NCBI GenBank assembly: GCA_011053055.1
Contig: DRHT01000030.1
Location: 1-64,000, forward strand
Length of the DNA stretch: 64,000 nucleotides
Direction of reading: 5' to 3'
From: Halopseudomonas sabulinigri
GTDB lineage: Bacteria > Pseudomonadota > Gammaproteobacteria > Pseudomonadales > Pseudomonadaceae
The position numbers and the translations under genes are program-made. The notes beneath the pieces were generated by a model. That model was given only the letters and a program-made list of their open reading frames with translations, ran no database searches and had not been told where the DNA came from. Shown here piece by piece: positions 27,959-37,034 of this stretch; position 1 is the first letter of the stretch; every line of letters starts with the position of its first letter.

Positions 27959-29092
27959 ATGCAATCAGGTTTCAGATTAGGTCTCATCATCAACCCCATC
28001 GCCGGGGTAGGCGGGCAAGCCGCGCTCAAGGGCTCCGATGGCGTAGTTGAACAGGCGTTGGCGCAAGGCGTGTTGCCGCAAGCGCAACGCCGCGTCGCCA
28101 TTGCGCTGGAGCAACTGCTGCCGCTGCGCGATCAACTGCAACTCTTTGCCGCGCCCGGCGCTATGGGCAGCGACCTGTTAACTGAGCTGGGCTTTGAGCA
28201 CCAGGTGGTCGGCGAGTTAAGTGACCCGAACCAGACCAACCCTGAAGACACCGAGCGCTGCGCCGCTGCCCTGCAAAAAACCGGCATAGACCTACTGCTG
28301 TTCGCCGGCGGCGACGGCACCGCCCGCAATATCTGTAACCAGATCAGCGGGAGTCAGTTGGTCTTGGGTATTCCCGCAGGCGTAAAGATTCACTCGGGCG
28401 TGTACGCAGTGAACCCACGCGCTGCCGGTGAATTGGTCGCGTTGTTGGTCAAGGGCGATCTGGTGCGCCTGCGTGAAGCGGATGTGCGCGACATCGATGA
28501 AACCGCCTTCCGCCAAGGCCAGGTCAAAACCCGTCACTACGGCGAACTCTCAGTGCCCGAAGAAGGCCGCTTTGTGCAGCAGGTAAAGCAGGGCGGGCGA
28601 GAAGTCGAAACCATGGTGCTCGACGACATCGCCGCTTGGCTGCAGGAAGAACAAAGCGAAGAAACCGGCTGGATACTCGGCCCCGGCTCCACCAACCTCG
28701 GCCTACTGGAAGCCATGGGGCTGCAGGGCACTTTGCTGGGCGTAGACGTATTGCGCGGCGGCGAACTGCTTTTGCAGGATGCCACCGAGCAGCAACTCTG
28801 GGCCTTACTAGAGCAAGGCGGCGACTGGCGCATATTGGTCACCGCGATCGGCGGCCAAGGCCATATCCTCGGCCGCGGCAACCAGCAGCTCTCACCCCGC
28901 ATCATCCGCGCCGTCGGCCTCAACAACCTGCTGGTGGTCGCTACCAAAACCAAACTCACCACCCTGGATGGCCGCCCGTTTCTGGTTGATAGCGGCGACG
29001 CCGAACTGGACCAACAACTTACCGGTCTGCGGCGCGTGCTCAGTGGTTACCGGGAAGAGATGCTGTATCCGGTGAGCTGGAAGGCGGAGTAG
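27959..29092 (+). CDS. ATP-NAD kinase family protein
   Basis: LGLIINPIAGVGGQAALKGSDG...LLLFAGGDGTARNICNQ (GGDGT), NAD kinase/AcoX-like. Confidence 0.85.
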   Translation: MQSGFRLGLIINPIAGVGGQAALKGSDGVVEQALAQGVLPQAQRRVAIALEQLLPLRDQLQLFAAPGAMGSDLLTELGFEHQVVGELSDPNQTNPEDTERCAAALQKTGIDLLLFAGGDGTARNICNQISGSQLVLGIPAGVKIHSGVYAVNPRAAGELVALLVKGDLVRLREADVRDIDETAFRQGQVKTRHYGELSVPEEGRFVQQVKQGGREVETMVLDDIAAWLQEEQSEETGWILGPGSTNLGLLEAMGLQGTLLGVDVLRGGELLLQDATEQQLWALLEQGGDWRILVTAIGGQGHILGRGNQQLSPRIIRAVGLNNLLVVATKTKLTTLDGRPFLVDSGDAELDQQLTGLRRVLSGYREEMLYPVSWKAE

Positions 29093-29556
29093 GGCAGAGA
29101 TGCGGCGCTATGAAGATTTGCTTTACCGCACATCCTCATGGCGCTATTTTGGCTTCACGGCAGTAAGCCAGTAAGCAGGAGCCCAAGGATGGCGCGCAGC
29201 ACTACCCCAATACCCTACCAACTAAGCACAGCTTCAGCTTTAACGGGTCTGATGCTCCTTCGCGTGCGCGCTATTCACTGCCCAAATGGCCTCCAGTCCG
29301 TAATCAAACAATACTTATACTGCCTGGGATTGAACGCTGGCGGGTACCAGCTTTCCACCCTGAATATGCTGGCTGACATGCCATACAGGTTTATTGGATT
29401 CACGAAATGCGGAAGTCACGCGAATACGTATGGGGTTGGGTGATTATATTCAAATTATTGAATTTAAAGATATTTTTCATAATGTGCCGGCGGCGAGGAG
29501 CGTTGATATGCGGAAGTCACTAATATGCAATCATAAAGCTGACGGTCCACTTAGCT

Positions 29557-30276
29557 GTTAGAGGATTTACCTAAAGTGTCAAAAATTTCTAAATTCAACA
29601 AACCATTATTTGTAATTGCCTTTTGCGCGCTGATTGGCTGCCAGAGCACGATAAGCAAGAAACCAGAGTCGAACACTGAATACGAGAAAAAAAATCAAGC
29701 ATTACTTCTACAAAGCATATTTTAGCCATCAGGAAGTATGCTTTTAGAGCCGCTAAGCGCAGGCACATGCTTGTATAGCGACGAAAGTATAAAAGTATCT
29801 TGTTATAGTAATAACACGTTCAAAGTCATCAACGTGCACTTCATCAGTCACCAAAAATTCGCTATTGACTCCCCTGAGGGCAGATTAGCATACAGAACAA
29901 TTATTAATGCGGACACCCACCAATCCCTTATCGAAAAGTTAATTGCAAAAAATCCAATCAAGAAAAACCATGGTCAATATTTCTCTTTCACAAGCTACGA
30001 CCGAGAGTGCGAAGTTCAACCTTTCACTGTTTGGGATAAAAAATATAACTCAAGCATAGTCTCTATAATTTTTGTATATACCTGCTCAGTAGACAGCAAT
30101 ACACTTGTTCGTTTATTCGAATTAAAGCAAAAAGTCGCTTTGAAGCTCTACAAGGACCAAGTAGACCCAAGCACAATCACTATGCCGGCAAACTAGTGAA
30201 ATCACTCTAACAAATGGTTCAAGTCGTTCGCTTCGCTCACTGGGACTGGCTAAAGCCAGCCCCCTTAACCTGTACG
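29557..30276 (+). mobile_element. Integron-type gene cassette (lipoprotein cassette)
   Basis: Left boundary GTTAGAG (29557-29563) is the exact reverse complement of CTCTAAC (30205-30211), the expected R'/R'' relation within one cassette; ORF starts 19 bp after the left boundary; complete attC at right. Confidence 0.75.
29576..30196 (+). pseudogene. Lipoprotein gene interrupted by an in-frame amber codon (TAG 29723-29725)
   Basis: GTG at 29576 with upstream AGAGGA; VSKISKFNKPLFVIAFCALIGCQST...SIF*PSGSMLLEPLSAGTC; the 29738-30196 ORF is in the same frame, so the whole would be 207 codons including the TAG and terminal stop. Confidence 0.7.
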
Positions 30277-30282
30277 TTAGCT
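30205..30282 (+). other. attC recombination site
   Basis: CTAACAAATGGTTCAAG (R''-L'') and CTTAACCTGTACGTTAG (L'-R'), each 17 nt as in aadA-type attC; L'' GGTTCAAG pairs with L' CTTAACC leaving one unpaired C; inner hairpin ctggct-aa-agccag. Confidence 0.8.
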
Positions 30283-30302
30283 GGGATTGCCATGCCTGAG
30301 AA

Positions 30303-30320
30303 GTGCTACTATAGTGGCAC
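30303..30320. promoter_or_regulatory. Putative autoregulatory operator of the downstream toxin-antitoxin pair
   Basis: gtgctactatagtggcac, an 18-bp near-perfect palindrome (one mismatched pair), 24 bp before the antitoxin ATG. Confidence 0.5.
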
Positions 30321-30344
30321 TATTAGTCTGTTCGGGGTGAACCC

Positions 30345-30602
30345 ATGAAAGTTGAGCTTGTTACCAACCTTAAACGCCAGGCCACAAAGATTCTGGCAGA
30401 CCTGCACTTGTCCAAAGAGCCGGTACTGATTACGGAGCATGGTCAGCCATCCGCATACCTTGTTGATGTGCAGGATTACGAGTTTATGCAGCGTCGACTT
30501 GAGCTGCTTGAGGGGCTCTCACGGGGAGAGCGAGCTGTACTTGAGGGAAGAACGTACAGCCAGAGTGAGGCCAGGGAGAAAATGAGTAAATGGCTGAAGT
30601 AA
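30345..30602 (+). CDS. Phd/YefM-family antitoxin
   Basis: KVELVTNLKRQATKILADLHLSKEPVLITEHGQPSAYLVDVQDYEFMQRRL. Confidence 0.88.
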   Translation: MKVELVTNLKRQATKILADLHLSKEPVLITEHGQPSAYLVDVQDYEFMQRRLELLEGLSRGERAVLEGRTYSQSEAREKMSKWLK

Positions 30603-30892
30603 TCTGGACGGAACCCGCCCTTCAAGAGTTGGATGCCCTCGCCGAGTACATTGCGCTGGATAATCCTGCCGCCGCAAGTCATCTGGTTCAGGATGTTTTC
30701 GATAAGATCGAGCGCTTGGCAGATTTTCCCCAATCCGGACGGATTCCTCCAGAACTCCCTAACTCCGTGTACAGGGAGGTAGTCGTTCCACCGTGTCGCA
30801 TTTTTTATCGTGGGGATGAAAAGCGGGTTCTCGTTCTCTACGTCATGCGAGAAGAGCGGCAGCTTCGTGCGTACATGCTTGGAGGCTGCTAA
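30590..30892 (+). CDS. ParE/RelE-family toxin
   Basis: MAEVIWTEPALQELDALAEYIALDNPAAASHLVQDVFDKIERLADFPQSGR; overlaps antitoxin end. Confidence 0.9.
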   Translation: MAEVIWTEPALQELDALAEYIALDNPAAASHLVQDVFDKIERLADFPQSGRIPPELPNSVYREVVVPPCRIFYRGDEKRVLVLYVMREERQLRAYMLGGC

Positions 30893-30963
30893 CCAGGTGC
30901 GTCACACGGATGCCTTTGTCTCGGCTTCGCTACGCCAAAGTCACCAGTGCGCTTCACGTAAGG
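30887..30963 (+). other. Possible degenerate attC closing the toxin-antitoxin cassette
   Basis: Toxin stop lies in GCTAAC (reverse complement of GTTAGC at 30276-30281); internal ggcttcgctacgcc hairpin; right core reads gtaagg, not GTTAGG. Confidence 0.35.
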
Positions 30964-30979
30964 ATCAACTGACCTCACT

Positions 30980-31261
30980 ATGCCGAAGATCATTCTGGAA
31001 GGTCATATCGTGGTTGCCGGCGGCGATCTGCCTGCAGTCACCTCAGCGCTGCCCACCCATATCCAACTCACTCGGCAAGAAGCAGGCTGTTTGTGCTTTG
31101 AAGTGACTCAGAACCCAAACGCAGAAAACATCTTTTTTGTGTACGAGGAATTTATCGACCGCGCCGCCTTTGAAAAGCATCAGCGTCGGCTCAGATCGTC
31201 CGATTGGGGCAGGGCCACGGCGAATGTACAAAGGCACTATCAGGTGAGGGAGGTCCATTGA
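30980..31261 (+). CDS. ABM-family monooxygenase-like protein
   Basis: MPKIILEGHIVVAGGDLPAVTSALPTHIQLTRQEAGCLCFEVTQNPNAENIFFVYEEFIDRAAFEKHQ. Confidence 0.78.
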   Translation: MPKIILEGHIVVAGGDLPAVTSALPTHIQLTRQEAGCLCFEVTQNPNAENIFFVYEEFIDRAAFEKHQRRLRSSDWGRATANVQRHYQVREVH

Positions 31262-31366
31262 GGGCTCAAAGAGATGGACCCCCGGTTTTGAAAGGCTATT
31301 TTTCACACGTCGCGAAATAAGATATCTGCGTGCTTTGCGCTGTGCATCAACAGAGGACCATAGGTT

Positions 31367-31861
31367 ATGGCTAGGGTAATCATTGTCACCGGTCCTACCG
31401 GTGTGGGGAAAACTACGTATTCGCTGTCGTTATCCAAGGACATTGGCGCAGTGCGCTTTTCTATCGATCCTTGGATGCAGACTTTGTTTTCCAAGGACAT
31501 GACCTCACTGGACTACTCCTGGATGATCGAGCGGGTGAATCGCTGCTACGTGCAAATCTGGCAGGTTTGCGAACAGATTTTGCAGTTGAACGGCAATGTG
31601 GTCCTGGATCTGGGGTTCACCACCAAAGAGCAGAGAGCACGTTTCTCTGAGCTGGCAAGGGCGATAGGAGTGGAGCCCGAAGTTCATTATCTGAATGCGC
31701 CGAAGGGCGTGCGTAAGCAGCGTGTAGGAAAGAGAAATACTGAAAAGGACCCGGACGTTTATTCCTTTGAGGTCACCGACTTTATGTTCAACTTTATGGA
31801 GCCACGGTATGAGGCTCCAGACGCAAACGAGTTGGAAAATGGCCGTACTGTAAATGCGTAA
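31367..31861 (+). CDS. P-loop kinase / AAA-family ATPase (zeta-toxin/shikimate-kinase-like fold)
   Basis: IIVTGPTGVGKTTYSLSLSKD Walker A; LNAPKGVRKQRVGKRN. Confidence 0.75.
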   Translation: MARVIIVTGPTGVGKTTYSLSLSKDIGAVRFSIDPWMQTLFSKDMTSLDYSWMIERVNRCYVQIWQVCEQILQLNGNVVLDLGFTTKEQRARFSELARAIGVEPEVHYLNAPKGVRKQRVGKRNTEKDPDVYSFEVTDFMFNFMEPRYEAPDANELENGRTVNA

Positions 31862-32019
31862 AACTCGAGTGATGCCGCGCTGGGCTCTCGCTGACCGCTA
31901 GCAGCCTCAAATAGCTCTCTACCCCTTAGCTACAAATTCCCCCACAGTACTACTTTCGTGTTGGCGTACGTACCTATAGGCCTACCATAACGGCAGGCTC
32001 AACACATTAGAGGCGTATC

Positions 32020-32251
32020 ATGACCGCCATTACAGCAACTGAGGCGCGCAGTAACCTTTATCGGTTGCGCGGAGTCACACCAGCCCATCGTCATCATGGG
32101 TAAGCTGAACAAGGCTGTTTTGGTATCCGAAGAAGACTGGTCGGCCATTCAGGAAACGCTTTACCTGCTCTCCTTCCCTGGAATGCGGGAGTCTATTGGC
32201 GAGGGGATGAAAACCGCCGTGGATGACTGCGATGAGGAGCTTAGCTGGTGA
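32020..32251 (+). pseudogene. Frameshifted YefM/RelB-type antitoxin
   Basis: Frame 1 MTAITATEARSNLYRL then a shifted frame AESHQPIVIMGKLNKAVLVSEEDWSAIQETLYLLSFPGMRESIGEGMKTAVDDCDEELSW*; shift near 32066-32070. Confidence 0.85.
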
Positions 32252-32500
32252 CATGGGAGCTGGCTAACACCAAGCAGGCTCAGAAAGACGCAAAGAAACT
32301 GGTCTCCAGCGGTCTCAAGCAAAAGGCCCAGGATTTATTGGCGCGGATTGCAGTGGACCCCTACCTTAAGCCGCCTCCGTTGGAGAATCTGATCGGGTGC
32401 CTATTCACGGCGTATCAACATTCAACATCGTTTGGTTTACCAAGTACTCGACGACCAGCGAGTTGTGAAGGTGCTCCGGCTTTGGAGTCACTACGAATAG
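32248..32500 (+). pseudogene. Frameshifted YoeB/Txe-type toxin
   Basis: VTWELANTKQAQKDAKKLVSSGLKQKAQDLLARIAVDPYLKPPPLENLIG then a shifted frame AYSRRINIQHRLVYQVLDDQRVVKVLRLWSHYE*; shift near 32394-32399. Confidence 0.88.
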
Positions 32501-32604
32501 GGAATAGCCAGCTACGGCTGCTGGGTGATTTTCTCATCGTTTCGCAGATTCCAAGTTGCCGCAAAGCGCTGTGTTAGCAATACACATAAAATCAGTCAAT
32601 TAGC

Positions 32605-34077
32605 CTAGTCGTTCTTCTCCAATTTCAAATACCGCTCTATCCCTAGTATCCGATCTTCCGCGTGATGATTCACATACAACACTGTCGTCTCCGAGCCCTG
32701 GCAGATCTTCCCGATCAGAGCCAGCACCAGTTGGCGGTTCATGTCGTCTAGGCCCAGGCAGGGTTCGTCCAGGATCAGCAGGGGCGGGTGTTTGACCATG
32801 GCGCGGGCAATGAGTAACAGGCGCTGATCGCCATAAGACAGCTTGTTAAACGGCTGATCGGCGCGGCTCTTCATGCCGAGTAAGTCGAGCCATTGGTCTG
32901 CGATCTTCTTCTGGTTATCGGACGATTTGGTGTACATGCCGATACTGTCGTGAAAGCCGGAGATGATCACGTTTCTGCAGCTGGTACTAACGCGATATTC
33001 CCATTGCAACGCAGTGGATACGTAGCCGATAAATTGTTTGATCTGCCAGATGCTTTCACCCTTGCCGCGTTGGAAGCCAAACACAAATATATCGTTGGTA
33101 TAGCACTGCGGGTGGTCACCGGTGATCAACGACAGCACGCCGGTTTTACCGCTGCCGTTCGGGCCGCTGAGTTGCCAGTGCTGGCCGCGCTCAATGGTCC
33201 AATTCAGCTTGTTTACGATGACGGTGTCGCCGTACTTGATGGTGGCGTCTTTCAGCCGCACCAGCGGTTGGCTTGGATCCAGCGCTGGCAGTTTGTTGCT
33301 GGGGTCGGTCCCGGGCACGGTCAGGTCGGTGCTTTTCAAGTGCAGTAATTGGTAAAGCTCGTTGAAGGCGGCTTGGTCGCTTTTATCGACAGTCAGTTTT
33401 AAGCGGCCTTGATTCGGGTTCTTTGGGTCCGAGGTGTCTTTATCCAGGTAGGCAATATGGGTGATGAAGTCGGGCATTTCATCAAAGCGGTTCAGCACCA
33501 TGACCATAGGCACGCTATCGACGATGGACGCCAGGTGTGCCTGCAGCATGGCAAGCGTGTCTGCATCCAGGCCGTCGAATGGCTCATCGAGAATAAGCAT
33601 GTCGGGTTTGTTGGCCAGCGCGCGAATCAGCATGACTTTGCGGGTTTCGCCGGTGGAGAGTTTGCGGAACGCGCGATCCAGCAGTTTGCTTAGGCCAAAT
33701 TTCTCGACCAGTGCTTGGGCCAGCTCATGATCTTGGCAATGCTCGAAAATCATTTCATGCACCGGCGTACCGAGCGAAATCACATCCATGATGTCGGCAT
33801 CGTCTTTTTTCAGTTCTTTGGCGATCAGCTCCGCTTGGGCTTCAAACGAGACCAAGCCCACGCGTGCGGGTAGGCCTGCAACGCTTCCGGCGGTGATCTC
33901 GCCAACACCCACGAGTACTGCCGCGAGCGCGGACTTACCTGCGCCGTTGGTGCCCGTGATGACCCAATGCTGGTCTGGTGTAATGGTCCAATCAATCTCG
34001 CTTAGGGTGAAGCGATCGTCAAAGTTAACGGTCGCCTTGGTTAATTGAATAGGGCCTAAACGAGTGGGAGCGTTCAT
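32605..34077 (-). CDS. Duplicated ABC ATPase, ModF-like
   Basis: Two Walker A motifs (GTNGAGKSALAAVLVG, GPNGSGKTGVLSLITG) and two signature/Walker B regions (LSTGETRKVMLIRALANKPDMLILDEP, LSYGDQRLLLIARAMVKHPPLLILDEP). Confidence 0.88.
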   Translation of the reverse strand: MNAPTRLGPIQLTKATVNFDDRFTLSEIDWTITPDQHWVITGTNGAGKSALAAVLVGVGEITAGSVAGLPARVGLVSFEAQAELIAKELKKDDADIMDVISLGTPVHEMIFEHCQDHELAQALVEKFGLSKLLDRAFRKLSTGETRKVMLIRALANKPDMLILDEPFDGLDADTLAMLQAHLASIVDSVPMVMVLNRFDEMPDFITHIAYLDKDTSDPKNPNQGRLKLTVDKSDQAAFNELYQLLHLKSTDLTVPGTDPSNKLPALDPSQPLVRLKDATIKYGDTVIVNKLNWTIERGQHWQLSGPNGSGKTGVLSLITGDHPQCYTNDIFVFGFQRGKGESIWQIKQFIGYVSTALQWEYRVSTSCRNVIISGFHDSIGMYTKSSDNQKKIADQWLDLLGMKSRADQPFNKLSYGDQRLLLIARAMVKHPPLLILDEPCLGLDDMNRQLVLALIGKICQGSETTVLYVNHHAEDRILGIERYLKLEKND

Positions 34078-34128
34078 TGATACATGCCTTTTGCTGTGCG
34101 AGTGACCGGGTCTGCGAATAGCAGAGAC

Positions 34129-34162
34129 AAAAAAGCCGGGTTTCTGGTTGGAAACCCGGCTT
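34129..34162 (-). terminator. Rho-independent terminator of ilvC
   Basis: aaaaaagccgggtttctggttggaaacccggct; GC-rich stem followed by a T tract on the minus strand. Confidence 0.85.
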
Positions 34163-34188
34163 CTGAGGCTTAACGATTAACTAATCGA

Positions 34189-35661
34189 TTAAACGATTTT
34201 CTTCATGTCAGCCATGTAGCCACGCAGAACCGAGCCTACTGCTTCTACTGGGTGTGAACGCAGTGCTGCGTTTACTTGGATCAAGCGAGCGTTATCAACG
34301 CCGTTGTCTTCCAGTGACAGACCCTTACCGATGACGTCGGTCTTGATACATTTCATGAAGTCGGCCAGCAGGGGGACACACGCGTGGTTGTACAGATAGC
34401 AACCGTATTCTGCGGTGTCAGAAATGGTGGCGTTCATTTCATACAGCTTCTTACGCGCGATGGTGTTGGCGATCAGCGGCGTTTCGTGCAGAGACTCGTA
34501 ATAAGCAGACTCGGCGATGATGCCAGCAGCCGTCATGGTTTCAAATGCCAGCTCAACGCCGGCTTTAACCATGGCAACCATCAGGATGCCGTTGTCGAAG
34601 AACTCTTGCTCGGAGATTTCTACGTCGCCAGCAGGCGTTTTTTCGAAGTTGGTTTCAGCGGTATCGGCGCGCCATTGCAGCAGGTTTTTGTCGTCGTTGG
34701 CCCAGTCTTCCATCATGGTCTTGGAGAAGTGACCGCTGATGATGTCGTCCTGGTGCTTGTTGTACAGCGGACGCATGATCTGCTTCAGCTCTTCAGCCAG
34801 ATCAAAGGCTTTGATCTTGGCAGGGTTGGAAAGACGGTCCAGCATGTTGGTCACGCCGCCGTACTTCAGGGCTTCGGTGACTGTTTCCCAGCCGTACTGG
34901 ATCAGGCGAGAGGCGTAGCCAGCGTCGATGCCTTCTTCAACCATCTTGTCGAAGCACAGGATGGAACCGGTCTGCAGCATGCCGCACAGGATGGTTTGCT
35001 CGCCCATAAGGTCAGATTTAACTTCGGCGATGAAAGACGACATCAGCACGCCGGCTTTGTGACCGCCAGTACCCACTGCGTAGGCTTTGGCCAGCGCCAG
35101 GCCTTCGCCTTTAGGATCGTTGTCTTCGTGAACAGCGATCAGGGTAGGTACACCAAAGCCGCGAACGTATTCAGCGCGTACTTCAGAGCCCGGGCACTTG
35201 GGGGCAACCATGATGACGGTCAGGTCTTCGCGGATTTTCATGCCTTCTTCGACGATGTTGAAACCGTGCGAGTAAGACAGGCAAGCGTCTTTCTTCATCA
35301 GCGGCATAACAGCAGTCACAACAGCGCTATGTTGCTTGTCTGGGGTCAGGTTCAGCACCAGATCTGCGGTTGGGATCAGTTCTTCGTAGGTGCCTACGGT
35401 AAAACCGTTCTCGGTGGCGTTCTTCCAGGACTGACGCTTCTGAGCAATGGCTTCAGGACGCAGGGCGTAGGAAACGTCCAGGCCGCTGTCCCGCAGGTTC
35501 AAACCCTGGTTAAGACCTTGTGCACCGCAACCGATAACAACCAGCTTTTTGCCTTTCAGCGCATCTACGCCATCAGCAAATTCAGCGGTGTGCATGAAGC
35601 GGCATTTAGCCAGTTCAGCCAGTTGCTCGCGCAGCGGTAAGGTATTGAAGTAATTAGCCAT
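34189..35661 (-). CDS. ilvC: Ketol-acid reductoisomerase, long (class II, enterobacterial) type
   Basis: [23 protein letters not shown]...[30 protein letters not shown]; 490 aa with duplicated C-terminal domain. Confidence 0.95.
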   Translation of the reverse strand: MANYFNTLPLREQLAELAKCRFMHTAEFADGVDALKGKKLVVIGCGAQGLNQGLNLRDSGLDVSYALRPEAIAQKRQSWKNATENGFTVGTYEELIPTADLVLNLTPDKQHSAVVTAVMPLMKKDACLSYSHGFNIVEEGMKIREDLTVIMVAPKCPGSEVRAEYVRGFGVPTLIAVHEDNDPKGEGLALAKAYAVGTGGHKAGVLMSSFIAEVKSDLMGEQTILCGMLQTGSILCFDKMVEEGIDAGYASRLIQYGWETVTEALKYGGVTNMLDRLSNPAKIKAFDLAEELKQIMRPLYNKHQDDIISGHFSKTMMEDWANDDKNLLQWRADTAETNFEKTPAGDVEISEQEFFDNGILMVAMVKAGVELAFETMTAAGIIAESAYYESLHETPLIANTIARKKLYEMNATISDTAEYGCYLYNHACVPLLADFMKCIKTDVIGKGLSLEDNGVDNARLIQVNAALRSHPVEAVGSVLRGYMADMKKIV

Positions 35662-35806
35662 TTTTGAAGCCCTGCTTATATGTTTAAGGTATCGATGGGG
35701 GAGGCACACCGATCTTGAAAAGTGACACAGCCGCTACATCTGGGGTACAGCGTCATGTGAGTGCCGCTAATGTACAGAAAACTTACCTTTTCGGAAATTG
35801 ATATAT

Positions 35807-35834
35807 TTGCAACGAGACGTCCCGTTTTTTGCAA
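35807..35834. promoter_or_regulatory. Candidate IlvY operator half sites
   Basis: Two TTGCAA hexamers at 35807-35812 and 35829-35834, 22 bp apart, between ilvC and ilvY. Confidence 0.35.
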
Positions 35835-35855
35835 ACATCCGCTATGCTCGCTTTT

Positions 35856-36734
35856 ATGAATATCAAAATTCTGAAACAGTTTCTCGCCTTGGCGGAGACG
35901 CTGCACTTTGGCCGAGCCAGCGATGAATGCCATATCAGCATCTCGGCCTTGTCGCGCAATATCCGCCATCTAGAGGATGAGCTGGGTGTGTCGCTGTTTA
36001 ATCGCGACAATCGTACCGTGGCGTTGACCCAAGAGGGACAAAAATTTCTACGTTATGCGCGCGAGACGAGCAGCCAATGGAACCTGATTCGGCATGAATT
36101 GACGGATAATTCTGATCAGCTAAGTGGCGAAGTCAGCCTGTATGGGTCGGTCACCGCCAGTTATAGCTTTCTGTACGAGTTGCTGCGCCGTTTTCGGGTG
36201 GCTTACCCGGCTATTGAAATCAAACTGCGTACCGGCGACCCGGAGCACGCTATTGCGCATGTGCTGGATGGTAAAGAGGACATCAGCATTGCTGCCCGAC
36301 CTGCGAGCCTGCCGCGCGGCCTGGCGTTCCAGCCTATTGCCATTTCGCCCCTGCTATTTATTGCGCCGCTTGAGCAGCAAGTGCCGAATGTGCCGATTAG
36401 CACACCAGCGACAGCGCAAGAATGGGCGAGTATTCCTTTGATTCTCTCGGAAAGCGGTGTTTCCAGAACCCGTGTGGATGAATGGTTTAGCCAGCAAGAC
36501 ATCACCCCGCGCATTTACGCTCAGGTTACCGGTAACGAGGCGATTGTCAGCATGGTTAGCCTGGGCTTTGGTATTGGTGTGGTGCCCAAGATCGTGCTCG
36601 ACAACAGCCCACTGAGAGATCGTATCCGTGTGCTTGAAGTGACGCCTGAGCTGGAGCCTTACGACATCGGTTTGTTTGTCTTAAAGAAAAACCTGAAAAA
36701 CCCGTTGGTCGATGCGTTTTGGAGTTTGATGTAG
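35856..36734 (+). CDS. ilvY: LysR-family regulator IlvY
   Basis: MNIKILKQFLALAETLHFGRASDECHISISALSRNIRHLEDELGVSLFNRDNRTVALT; divergent from ilvC. Confidence 0.93.
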   Translation: MNIKILKQFLALAETLHFGRASDECHISISALSRNIRHLEDELGVSLFNRDNRTVALTQEGQKFLRYARETSSQWNLIRHELTDNSDQLSGEVSLYGSVTASYSFLYELLRRFRVAYPAIEIKLRTGDPEHAIAHVLDGKEDISIAARPASLPRGLAFQPIAISPLLFIAPLEQQVPNVPISTPATAQEWASIPLILSESGVSRTRVDEWFSQQDITPRIYAQVTGNEAIVSMVSLGFGIGVVPKIVLDNSPLRDRIRVLEVTPELEPYDIGLFVLKKNLKNPLVDAFWSLM

Positions 36735-36764
36735 CCAGCATGTTATGTGCCATGAGGAAGCGTC

Positions 36765-37034
36765 GTGATCGTTAAGAAAAAAGAAAACTATCAGGTTCCT
36801 AAAAAAATCCGAGAATGGATTATTGATATTCCAGATGGTGAGTTGTACGAAGTGTATATTTCGTCCGACCAAAAAGTTTGGTGCACAACTGGACGGTTTG
36901 TACATTCATCAGGATCTGCAAACGCAACTTGGGCTGGTTTTCTTTCCGGTGAACTAAATGAGCTAGTCCTAAAAACCATGGGGCAAGAGGTTCTCAGTGA
37001 AATTATTTCTTACCTTAAACAGCAAAACACATAA
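36765..37034 (+). CDS. Small protein of unknown function
   Basis: 89 aa, GTG start with GAGGAAG Shine-Dalgarno; AT-rich; flanked by GTTATGTG (36742) and CACATAAC (37028). Confidence 0.6.
   Translation: MIVKKKENYQVPKKIREWIIDIPDGELYEVYISSDQKVWCTTGRFVHSSGSANATWAGFLSGELNELVLKTMGQEVLSEIISYLKQQNT

Noticed and set aside
29329-29343. attgaacgctggcgg, identical to the start region of 16S rRNA
   Set aside because: Match ends after 15 nt with no further rRNA homology; likely chance.
29138-29443. 101 aa ORF before the integron cassette
   Set aside because: No domain, low-complexity start, no convincing Shine-Dalgarno; kept as unannotated intergenic DNA.
32573-32579. GTTAGCA after the YoeB remnant as a possible attC right core
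   Set aside because: No matching R''-L'' arm with correct spacing found upstream.
34384-35640. 418 aa ORF antisense to ilvC
   Set aside because: Lies entirely antisense to a confidently identified gene; shadow ORF from codon bias.
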